In this document: positions 1 through 6,177 of the stretch, in pieces
Position numbering within the stretch: the stretch's first letter is position 1
Layout: each line of letters starts with the position of its first letter
Assembly: GCA_905480055.1 (NCBI GenBank)
Contig: CAJQOW010000010.1
Location: 1 to 9,175, forward strand
Reading direction: 5' to 3'
DNA from: an uncultured Acidimicrobiia bacterium
GTDB taxonomy: Bacteria > Actinomycetota > Acidimicrobiia > UBA5794
Length of the DNA: 9,175 bases
The notes under the pieces: model-generated
The model's database searches: none
Seen by the model: only the letters and a program-made list of their open reading frames with translations
Told to the model about the DNA's origin: nothing
Program-made: the position numbers and the translations under genes

Positions 1-503
<503 letters not shown>

Positions 504-588
504 TCAACGATGCCCTTTCGGCAGCCGCCGAGGTCGCTCCGGTTACGGCTCCATCATATGCGCAGTGCTGGGAGCTTCCTCCGGCCAG

Positions 589-609
589 CGATGCTCGGAC
601 ACGATGCTC
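589..609. repeat. Short direct repeat in the katG-aquaporin intergenic region
   Basis: CGATGCTC occurs at 589-596 and again at 602-609, a 13-base period, in the 237-base divergent intergenic region (471-707). It could be a tandem operator site, but 13 bases is not a whole number of helical turns and two 8-mers can arise by chance. A TTGACA hexamer follows at 624-629, without a convincing -10 box at 16-18 bases. I see nothing else that I can name in this region. Confidence 0.2.
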
Positions 610-698
610 TCTATTGCGATCTCTTGACACAGCGACGATCGGCACCGGAAACGGGAAGCTGCAACTAGGGTCACACGTCAGACCGTATCGTGGCGATC

Positions 699-704
699 GG
701 AGGA
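699..704 (+). promoter_or_regulatory. Ribosome-binding site deciding the aquaporin start
   Basis: GGAGGA lies three bases before the ATG at 708. An in-frame GTG at 690 has no such site upstream, and the protein from 708 begins like other aquaporins (charged N-terminus, then the first helix). I therefore choose 708. Confidence 0.6.
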
Positions 705-707
705 CCC

Positions 708-1394
708 ATGCCCAACGTCCGCACACTCCTGGCAGAGCTGCTTGGTGCGTACATACTCGTGCTCGGAGGAACCACCGCGATTCTCGCAGCGAACGCCAGC
801 GGTTCGACCTCCACGATTGTCCCGATCGCGTTCGGGTTTGGTCTGGCGCTGCTCGCTGGTCTGTACGCATTTGGCGAGGTTTCCGGGGGTCACTTCAATC
901 CAGCCGTATCACTCGCAATGCTGTTGGACAAGCGCATCGAGCTGCCAACGGCTGCCGGATACTGGGTGGCCCAGATCACTGGCGCAGTGCTGGCGTCGGT
1001 CACGGTGCTCATTGCTTCCAGCCAGGATGCTGTCGCTAGTACTGCCACGACCCTCGGCGACGGCGTAACCGTGTGGGAGGGCTTCCTCTTCGAGGCTGTG
1101 TTCACGGCGATCTTTCTCGTTGTCATCCTGAAGGCTTCGGCGAGCGCATCGTCTGCAGGCACTGCCTTCCTCGCGATCTCGCTGACGCTGGTCGTGATTC
1201 ACCTGTGCTTGATTCCGTTCACCGGTACTTCCGTAAACCCTGCCCGTTCACTGGGCCCAGGGATTGTGGGTTCGGTCTGGACAGACCAGTGGATCTACTG
1301 GACGGCACCGTTGGTCGGAGCGATCGCAGGCTGGGCGATCTACCGATTCGTTGCAGGTGCTGAGCAGGAAAGCGACGCTGCTTCGGCCGCCTGA
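708..1394 (+). CDS. aqpZ: Aquaporin Z-type water channel
   Basis: This is a major intrinsic protein of 228 residues, the usual length of bacterial aquaporins, with six predicted membrane helices. Both half-helix motifs are present: NPA at residues 64-66 (GGHFNPAVS) and NPA at 177-179 followed by Arg180 (TSVNPARS). By position against E. coli AqpZ the selectivity filter is Phe44, His165, Thr174, Arg180, which is the water-selective set; glycerol channels lack the His. It should therefore move water across the cytoplasmic membrane. Passage of small neutral solutes such as H2O2 is known for some aquaporins but cannot be read from this sequence. The start is ATG 708 with GGAGGA close upstream. 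It is divergent from katG and ends 18 bases before a strong hairpin. A GTG start at 690 (234 residues) is the alternative. The family call is very secure; the substrate is inferred from the filter residues. Confidence 0.95.
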   Translation: MPNVRTLLAELLGAYILVLGGTTAILAANASGSTSTIVPIAFGFGLALLAGLYAFGEVSGGHFNPAVSLAMLLDKRIELPTAAGYWVAQITGAVLASVTVLIASSQDAVASTATTLGDGVTVWEGFLFEAVFTAIFLVVILKASASASSAGTAFLAISLTLVVIHLCLIPFTGTSVNPARSLGPGIVGSVWTDQWIYWTAPLVGAIAGWAIYRFVAGAEQESDAASAA

Positions 1395-1412
1395 ATACCC
1401 GTCACGAACGAC

Positions 1413-1441
1413 GAAGGGGACCCCGAAGTGGGGTCCCCTTC
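1413..1441. terminator. Bidirectional terminator-like hairpin between aqpZ and rnpB
   Basis: Perfect 12-bp inverted repeat: GAAGGGGACCCC (1413-1424) pairs with 1430-1441 around a 5-base loop. It sits between the convergent 3' ends of aqpZ (1394) and rnpB (about 1446) and could serve both. Neither strand has a T-run after the stem, as is common for high-GC actinobacterial terminators. Confidence 0.75.
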
Positions 1442-1445
1442 ACGT

Positions 1446-1854
<409 letters not shown>

Positions 1855-1859
1855 CCCGG

Positions 1860-1865
1860 AGTGTA
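1860..1865 (-). promoter_or_regulatory. -10 box of rnpB
   Basis: On the minus strand TACACT (1865-1860) is followed by six bases and then the first G of helix P1 at 1853, the expected distance to a transcription start. I see no good -35 hexamer at 16-19 bases. Confidence 0.55.
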
Positions 1866-1919
1866 GAACGCCTGTTGGGCTCGGGGGCCTGAGATTTCGG
1901 CCTGCTCTGTGGTGGGGGC

Positions 1920-2267
1920 CTACCCGCGCCTGGCGTTGGCGAGCACGGCGCCCGCCGATCCGAAGATCAGTGCCGTGACGCCGAAGAACAGAATCGCGAC
2001 GGGTTGCACATCAGTTCCCGTAGCCACCGACACGACGGCAAGGCCGAAGTACAGAAACAACCCGGCGAATCCGCCGGCAACAACGGCTCCAACGAGCGAG
2101 AACCGACCGGCAACGTAGCCTGCAACAAAGAACGCCAGAAACTGGGCAAGCACCTGGAGGAAGCTCCCTCCATTCACCGCACCGAGGAGCGCTGCCGCAG
2201 CGAGACCCACGACGAGACCGGCGCCAGCTCCGAACGCAATGCCAGACCAATTGAGCTCCCTGAGCAT
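1920..2267 (-). CDS. Small four-helix membrane protein of unknown function
   Basis: The product is 115 residues, almost entirely hydrophobic and Gly/Ala-rich. Four membrane helices are likely at about residues 8-31, 35-55, 57-82 and 88-110. A small motif GYVAGR lies between helices two and three, and the end is short and basic (ANARRG). It resembles the many small uncharacterised multi-pass proteins of Actinobacteria and also, loosely, TIGR04086-type membrane proteins; I do not recognise a function. The ATG at 2267 follows the stop of the cyclotransferase-like gene by three bases, with GGAG about nine bases upstream inside that gene, so the two are surely co-transcribed. Downstream, rnpB has its own -10 box. 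There are no catalytic-looking charged residues inside the helices. Confidence 0.75.
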   Translation of the reverse strand: MLRELNWSGIAFGAGAGLVVGLAAAALLGAVNGGSFLQVLAQFLAFFVAGYVAGRFSLVGAVVAGGFAGLFLYFGLAVVSVATGTDVQPVAILFFGVTALIFGSAGAVLANARRG

Positions 2268-2270
2268 TCG

Positions 2271-2756
2271 CTAGAGCTCCACGCCAAGGTGGTCCTCGAG
2301 CCCAACGATCCAGCCAGCTGGCAGATCCCAGTGCCGTGAGCCGTCAACCATGATGGACACGTAGTCCTGGGAGGGCTCTGCACCCGGCGCAGGGGAGGGC
2401 TCTGCGACATATGCGGTGACAGCATGTCTCTTGCCTGTGCGGTCGATCACCTCGACCTCGAGTGGCTGGCGTCCTTCCGCCGCCTCAGCGGCATCCACCG
2501 CCGACCGATCGCCTGCCGGAATGGTGTACACCACCCCCCATACTGTTGATCCGGCCATCGGTCCAGCGGAGGGCAGTGCGCCGCTCCACTCGGTTGGCTC
2601 ACGGGAAGAAGGCTCGCTCGGTGCGTTGCCATTCCCGTTGATCGTGAAGGTCAGGCCCCACTCCGGCAGATGTGCGACGAAGTCGAATGCCGCATTGCGA
2701 GACACGACCGCCATGCGATCGGGATCGATGCGTGCGGTGTAGGCGAAGTAGAGCAG
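2271..2756 (-). CDS. Gamma-glutamylcyclotransferase-like (AIG2/GGCT fold) protein
   Basis: The family turns gamma-glutamyl compounds into 5-oxoproline. From the proposed CTG start the product is 161 residues. It opens with LYFAYTARIDPDRM, aligning with the first strand and loop of GGCT-like proteins (YFAYGSN-DP-RM), and continues with AHLPEWGLTF and VWGVVYTIPAGD, both typical of the fold. The acidic stretch DAAEAAEG near the middle is where the catalytic Glu of the family is expected. The loop YGSN, which binds substrate, reads YTAR here, so activity may be changed. Start choice: the nearest ATG (2714) would cut off the first strand. Upstream of it the frame has no ATG, GTG or TTG back to a stop near 2838, but CTG at 2756 has GGAGGA three bases upstream, the same layout as in aqpZ. 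It is transcribed with the small membrane protein downstream and is divergent from whiB. Confidence 0.75.
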   Translation of the reverse strand: MLYFAYTARIDPDRMAVVSRNAAFDFVAHLPEWGLTFTINGNGNAPSEPSSREPTEWSGALPSAGPMAGSTVWGVVYTIPAGDRSAVDAAEAAEGRQPLEVEVIDRTGKRHAVTAYVAEPSPAPGAEPSQDYVSIMVDGSRHWDLPAGWIVGLEDHLGVEL

Positions 2757-2759
2757 GGC

Positions 2760-2765
2760 TCCTCC
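2760..2765 (-). promoter_or_regulatory. Ribosome-binding site supporting a CTG start
   Basis: On the minus strand GGAGGA (2765-2760) precedes CTG at 2756 by three bases. It is the only ribosome-binding site placed to include the conserved YFAY strand of the cyclotransferase-like protein. Confidence 0.5.
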
Positions 2766-2903
2766 AGTGGTGGTCGATCCAAGCCCGAATCCAGTGTAGA
2801 TCGCACCGGTGTGGCACGGCTCGGAGTCGGGAACCTGTCAGGCACCACGGAACGTCCAAGGGGCACGAAATCAGCGCGATCTACCACCCGCGATCGACCA
2901 GTC

Positions 2904-2909
2904 AAAGGA
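2904..2909 (+). promoter_or_regulatory. Ribosome-binding site of whiB
   Basis: AAAGGA ends eight bases before ATG 2918. It favours that start over the second in-frame ATG at codon 4 and over longer upstream readings that overlap the divergent gene. Confidence 0.55.
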
Positions 2910-2917
2910 ACAATCCG

Positions 2918-3187
2918 ATGGAAGCCATGGACGACACCCTCATCCTCGACATCCTGTCCGCCCCGGTCGGCGACGACAAGCCGTGGGCAACCTTCGCCGC
3001 ATGTGCAGGCGGGGAAAGTATGACGTTCTACCCGCAGAACAAGCGTGAAGAAGCTGCGGCACTCGCGACGTGCGGGACCTGCCCTGTCCAGCAGGAGTGC
3101 CTGGACCACGCCCTGGTCACGAACGAGCGGTTCGGCGTCTGGGGTGGTACTACCGAGAAGGAACGGCGCAAGCTCAGCCGTATCTGA
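2918..3187 (+). CDS. WhiB-family iron-sulfur transcriptional regulator
   Basis: WhiB-like proteins are actinobacterial regulators that hold a [4Fe-4S] cluster and act with the principal sigma factor, often sensing redox state or NO. This 89-residue protein has the four cluster cysteines in the family pattern: Cys29, then Cys52-x2-Cys55-x5-Cys61. It also has the family's W-A sequence before the first Cys (PWATFAAC), the turn GVWGG at 73-77, and a basic tail (EKERRKL) that would contact DNA. The start at 2918 is set by AAAGGA eight bases upstream. It stands alone, divergent from the cyclotransferase-like gene with 161 bases between, and about 100 bases ahead of trpD. Which WhiB class it belongs to, and its targets, cannot be told from sequence alone. 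The family call is very secure. Confidence 0.95.
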   Translation: MEAMDDTLILDILSAPVGDDKPWATFAACAGGESMTFYPQNKREEAAALATCGTCPVQQECLDHALVTNERFGVWGGTTEKERRKLSRI

Positions 3188-3276
3188 TAGGGCTGCCGGT
3201 CTCCACAACCTCGAGATAGAGGTCGAATCGGACATGGCCATCTTTGGCTGGTCGGACGCACGTGCACCTTCGCAGG

Positions 3277-3282
3277 TATCGT
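3277..3282 (+). promoter_or_regulatory. -10 box for a leaderless trpD transcript
   Basis: TATCGT ends six bases before ATG 3289, so transcription would begin at or next to the start codon. There is no ribosome-binding site at normal distance. The -35 region is weak. Confidence 0.4.
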
Positions 3283-3288
3283 CGCACC

Positions 3289-4320
3289 ATGGATGATTAC
3301 TCATGGGCGGCAACGCTCAACACGGTGATGGCCGGACGCGACATCGAAAGGGACGACGCTGCAGCTGCCATGGCGGAGATCATGGCCGGGCGGGCGACCG
3401 ACAGCCAGATCGCAGCATTCATCGTTGGTCTGCGCACCAAAGGTGAGTCTGCCGAGGAAATGGCGGGCCTTGTCGACGCGATGATGAGTGCAGCGGTCAC
3501 GGTGGCGATTGACGACGCTGTCGACATCGTGGGCACTGGAGGCGACGGGTATGGGACCTTCAACATCTCAACCACCGCATCGTTCATCGCTGCCGGCGCT
3601 GGTGTGCGCATCGCCAAACATGGCAACAGGGCCGCATCGTCGAAGACTGGATCAGCCGACCTTCTCGAAGCCCTGGGGTTCGATCTGGAACTCGGGCCCA
3701 ACGATGTTGCCAGATTGGTCGACGCAACCGGGTTCGGCTTCTTCTTCGCTCCCCGGTTCCATCCAGCCATGCGATTCGCCGTTCCCGTGCGCAAGGAGCT
3801 TGGCGTTCGGACGGTATTCAACTTCCTCGGGCCGCTGTGCAACCCAGCCGGTGCACGCATGAGCGTTGGGGTCTCCGATGCACGAATGGCGGGACTCATG
3901 ATCGATGTGCTCAAGGCTCGAGGCGTTGATCGTGCGTTTGTCTTCTATGGAGAAGAGGGGCTCGATGAGCTATCGATCTCGGGTCCGAGTCGCATTTTCC
4001 GACTCGTCGACGGAGAGATCACGGAGGCCGAGTTCACGCCTGAAGACTTCGGCGTGTCGCGAGGGTCAATCGCCGATCTCGAAGGCGGAGACTCGGATGA
4101 GAATGTTGCGATCACCAGGTCGATTCTCGGTGGGGATCCTGGCCCGAAAGCGGACGCTGCGATTGTCAATGCGGCACCGGCGATTGTCCTGGCCGAGTTG
4201 GCTTCCGGCTTCGTCGATGCCGTGTCCATCGCACGAACGGCCGTAGATTCAGGGGCTGCTGCATCCGTTCTGGAGAGGTCCTTAACGTTGAGCGAACAGC
4301 TGGGGCAAACGGTGACATAA
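3289..4320 (+). CDS. trpD: Anthranilate phosphoribosyltransferase
   Basis: TrpD joins anthranilate to phosphoribosyl pyrophosphate, the second committed step of tryptophan synthesis, in the cytoplasm. The 343-residue product is of normal length. It has the glycine-rich PRPP loop GTGGDG (82-87), FNIST (91-95) and KHGNRAASS (110-118). A GEEGLDELS segment later on carries the Asp-Glu pair that binds magnesium. The N-terminal helical domain (residues 1-70) is complete. I choose ATG 3289: the protein aligns from there, and TATCGT six bases upstream suggests a leaderless mRNA. In-frame TTG 3244 and GTG 3262 would add residues that look like no TrpD. No other trp gene is adjacent; whiB precedes it and the selenoprotein gene follows after 26 bases with a promoter of its own. 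Nothing in it looks broken. Confidence 0.96.
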   Translation: MDDYSWAATLNTVMAGRDIERDDAAAAMAEIMAGRATDSQIAAFIVGLRTKGESAEEMAGLVDAMMSAAVTVAIDDAVDIVGTGGDGYGTFNISTTASFIAAGAGVRIAKHGNRAASSKTGSADLLEALGFDLELGPNDVARLVDATGFGFFFAPRFHPAMRFAVPVRKELGVRTVFNFLGPLCNPAGARMSVGVSDARMAGLMIDVLKARGVDRAFVFYGEEGLDELSISGPSRIFRLVDGEITEAEFTPEDFGVSRGSIADLEGGDSDENVAITRSILGGDPGPKADAAIVNAAPAIVLAELASGFVDAVSIARTAVDSGAAASVLERSLTLSEQLGQTVT

Positions 4321-4340
4321 AGGGAGACGTCACCTACATT
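4312..4340 (+). promoter_or_regulatory. Sigma-70-type promoter of the selenoprotein gene, leaderless
   Basis: GTGACA (4312-4317) and TACATT (4335-4340) are separated by 17 bases. The first differs from TTGACA at one position. Six bases separate the -10 box from ATG 4347, so the mRNA should start on or beside the start codon. The -35 box overlaps the end of trpD. Confidence 0.6.
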
Positions 4341-4346
4341 TGTGCC

Positions 4347-5003
4347 ATGCGCACACGACTCCTCCTGCTGATTGTCTCGGTCGCCCTACTTGCCGCTGCC
4401 TGTGCCACCGATTCGAGCACCGAATCGTCCGTTACTGATGCACCTTCGAGCTCGGTCGAACAGGACGCCCCAGCCTCCAATGATCCGACGACGGAAGACT
4501 CAACGCCCGCAGACTCGACCACATCGAGCTCCGCTGCCGAAGGCGACCAGCCGACGGACACCGAAGCCCCGATCGCACCCAAGCCTGAAGGCGACCCAGC
4601 CCCGGACTTCACCCTCGCCATTGGCGAATCCGGAGCGGAGTCGTTCACGTTGTCCCAGGAAGTGCTGCCCGTATTCATGGTGTTCTGGGCCGAGTGGTGA
4701 AGCACATGTCGACGGGAGTTGCCCGTCGTCGACCAAGTCGCAGCTGACTACCAGGATGATGTCAAATTCCTCGCCGTGGCAGGCAAGGCCGACATCGGAC
4801 CCACGGCCGAAGTTGCCAACGAACTGTTCAGCGACAACCTCACCTGGGGTCTCGACAACCAGATCTGGGATCTGTATGGCGTCCCCGGGCAGCCAGCCAC
4901 TGTCCTGATCGCACAGGGTGTTGTCGTCGACATGTGGTTCGGTGCTACCAGCGACGAGTTCCTCAGGGAGCGTATCGACAACCTGATCTCGCTCGGCGCC
5001 TAG
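4347..5003 (+). CDS. Thioredoxin/TlpA-like lipoprotein, probable selenoprotein (Sec118, UxxC)
   Basis: Read through the in-frame TGA at 4698-4700, this frame encodes 218 residues. Residues 1-19 are a lipoprotein signal peptide (MRTR, hydrophobic stretch, LLAAAC with lipidated Cys19). About 20-85 is a Ser/Thr/Asp/Glu/Pro-rich linker. From 86 on there is a TlpA/AhpC-type thioredoxin domain. The active site reads FWAEW-(TGA)-STCRRELP; relatives have FWATWC-P-CRRELP, so TGA falls exactly on the first, nucleophilic Cys and the second is kept (Cys121). After it the domain is complete, with the cis-Pro loop GVPGQPATVL (Pro183), and ends at TAG 5003. A SECIS-like hairpin follows the TGA. I infer selenocysteine insertion and a membrane-anchored extracytoplasmic thiol oxidoreductase with a reactive selenol. 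Standard gene calling would split it into a 117-residue lipoprotein and a second piece beginning near 4719. Alternatives are a nonsense mutation of TGC/TGT or a sequencing error. Partners may be the tlpA and lgt-like genes that converge on it. Confidence 0.85.
4698..4700 (+). other. In-frame TGA read as selenocysteine
   Basis: The TGA is codon 118, between Trp117 and Ser119, at the first position of the thioredoxin CxxC motif. Homology runs unbroken on both sides in the same frame. TGA still works as a stop elsewhere in the window, as at the ATGA overlaps of hisC/hisB and hisB/hisH, so this is local recoding and not a changed code. Confidence 0.8.
4708..4733 (+). promoter_or_regulatory. Candidate bacterial SECIS hairpin
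   Basis: Right after the TGA, GTCGACGGG (4708-4716) can pair with CCC and GTC...GAC of 4722-4733 around the loop AGTTG (4717-4721). This gives nine base pairs with one three-base bulge on the 3' side. The loop begins 16 bases after the TGA and has G at its second position. Known bacterial SECIS elements have a short stem-loop inside the coding region, the apical loop about 16-37 bases after UGA, and a G among the first two loop bases. Folding was done by eye. Confidence 0.7.
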
Positions 5004-5689
5004 TCCCCGGGCTTCCTGACGAGCGCCCACACGAACAGGCCCATACCGGCGATGATCGCGCCCAAATAGAGCCAGAGTGGCCCGCCCGACAGCGAAATGC
5101 GGAGTGGTTCCGTCACGAGCCTGGCAGTTCCGGCAGCGACCAATCCGAGACCCGCGACGGATCCCAGCGGCGGTCTGCCGTACTGTTTCCAGAGGGCCAG
5201 CCCGATCGCTGCGACGCCAAGCAGGATCGCTGCGTACAGCTCGACCGGGTGGCGCGTCACATCGCTGCCCTCGAGTGCCCTCGCCCAGGGAAGTGAAGAC
5301 TCGGTTCCCAAGCACGCTGACGTGGTGAGGCAGCCTGCGTGCCAACCCGCAAGTCCGGCCAGCGCTGCCGGGGCGATGGCGTCGGCAGCGGGTAGGAGGT
5401 CCTTGCGTGCCAGCAATGCGAACGTTCCAAGAGCGATGATCGACGCAGCGGCTGTGGATACGCCGCTGCGCACGAGCAGGATCTGAGCAGGATTGGTGAG
5501 CGGGTTGATGCCAGCTTCCACCATGGCAATGATCCGCCCGCCGAGCAGTCCCACGATCGCCGCCGTCAGGCCCGCATCCCACAGGTTCGTGGCACACCCA
5601 GCTGCATTGCCCCGCTTGGCCTCCCAACGCAGCATCAGCCAGAACGAAAAGGTCGCTATCGCAGCTGCGGCGAGGAGCGTGAACTCCAT
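5000..5689 (-). CDS. Divergent prolipoprotein diacylglyceryl transferase (Lgt)-family membrane protein
   Basis: Lgt moves diacylglycerol onto the lipobox cysteine of prelipoproteins. This 229-residue protein has about seven membrane helices and several Lgt landmarks: GGR at 50-52, RHPVELYAAI at 146-155 (family RHP-QLYEA), and a late G-ARLVTEPLR segment (187-197) matching the conserved G-RF--E-R. Other key residues are not where expected. The HGG motif with the essential His reads STAAAS (78-83), and the segment GRIGNFINGELWG reads GWHAGCLTTSACLG (115-128), bringing in Cys120 and Cys126. It is thus a divergent branch, perhaps with altered function. The ATG overlaps the tlpA stop by one base (TGATG), so translation is likely coupled. 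Its stop codon shares CTAG with that of the convergent selenoprotein gene. Lying beside two lipoprotein genes fits either lipidation of them or thiol exchange with them. Confidence 0.75.
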   Translation of the reverse strand: MEFTLLAAAAIATFSFWLMLRWEAKRGNAAGCATNLWDAGLTAAIVGLLGGRIIAMVEAGINPLTNPAQILLVRSGVSTAAASIIALGTFALLARKDLLPAADAIAPAALAGLAGWHAGCLTTSACLGTESSLPWARALEGSDVTRHPVELYAAILLGVAAIGLALWKQYGRPPLGSVAGLGLVAAGTARLVTEPLRISLSGGPLWLYLGAIIAGMGLFVWALVRKPGD

Positions 5690-6168
5690 CAGCGGTCGAT
5701 CTCGTCGAGGAGTCTCGCCATGGTGGGTTCGTCGATGATGCCGAGGTGTACCTCGGCGAGCGATCCATCCGCTCGGTAGAAGAACGTGATTGGCACACCG
5801 GAGGTCCCACCGAGATCGATCGGAATCCTGCCCGGGGCGTCACTGAAATGTTCCATGTCGGCATCTGACAGGTAGTTGGCCATGAACCGCCTGGCGTCAC
5901 CATCATTGTCCTTCACGTTGAGGCCAATGAATCGCACATCGGGGTGACTCGCCGATGCGGTCGCAACGAGAGGCGCTTCCGAACGGCATGGCAGGCACCA
6001 CGATGCCCACACGTTGACGACCGTCGGACCGCCCCCGGCCTGGATCGTTGTGACGAGCTCCTCCGAAGAGATCGGAGTCGGAGCAGGCGGAAGTGGTCCT
6101 GTCGGTTCAGCGGCGCACGCCCCCAGCACCACAGCAGAAATCGCAATTGCGAGAAGAAGTCTGCGCAT
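5689..6168 (-). CDS. TlpA-like thioredoxin lipoprotein (Cys form)
   Basis: The product has 159 residues. It starts with a lipoprotein signal peptide (MRR, hydrophobic core, lipobox LGAC with Cys18) and a short Pro-rich linker to about residue 35. The thioredoxin domain has the active site VNVWASWCLPC (Cys58, Cys61) and the cis-Pro loop SGVPITFF (Pro126). It should be anchored outside the cytoplasmic membrane and reduce or exchange disulfides, as TlpA/ResA/CcmG-type proteins do, for example in cytochrome c maturation; no cytochrome gene is in sight. It starts nine bases after the hisIE stop and ends in a TGATG overlap with the lgt-like gene, so it is part of the histidine operon transcript. 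It is a Cys-type relative of the selenoprotein on the other side of the lgt-like gene, but differs enough, with a much shorter linker, not to be a recent copy. Confidence 0.9.
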   Translation of the reverse strand: MRRLLLAIAISAVVLGACAAEPTGPLPPAPTPISSEELVTTIQAGGGPTVVNVWASWCLPCRSEAPLVATASASHPDVRFIGLNVKDNDGDARRFMANYLSDADMEHFSDAPGRIPIDLGGTSGVPITFFYRADGSLAEVHLGIIDEPTMARLLDEIDR

Positions 6169-6177
6169 GAGGCGAGG

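Noticed and set aside
624..652. TTGACA at 624-629 as the aqpZ promoter
   Set aside because: The hexamer is perfect, but 17 bases downstream reads GGAAAC, not a -10 box; not enough to call a promoter.
3208..3223. Small inverted repeat ACCTC/GAGGT after whiB
   Set aside because: Only five base pairs with a six-base loop and no T-run; not a convincing terminator.
4347..5003. Selenoprotein gene as two separate genes or a plain pseudogene
   Set aside because: The two halves form one thioredoxin domain in a single frame with no other lesion, and the stop hits precisely the residue most often replaced by Sec.
4500..5906. Long antisense open frame on the minus strand across the selenoprotein, lgt-like and tlpA genes
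   Set aside because: Arg/Gly/Pro-rich shadow translation typical of high GC; it crosses three genes with clear families in other frames.
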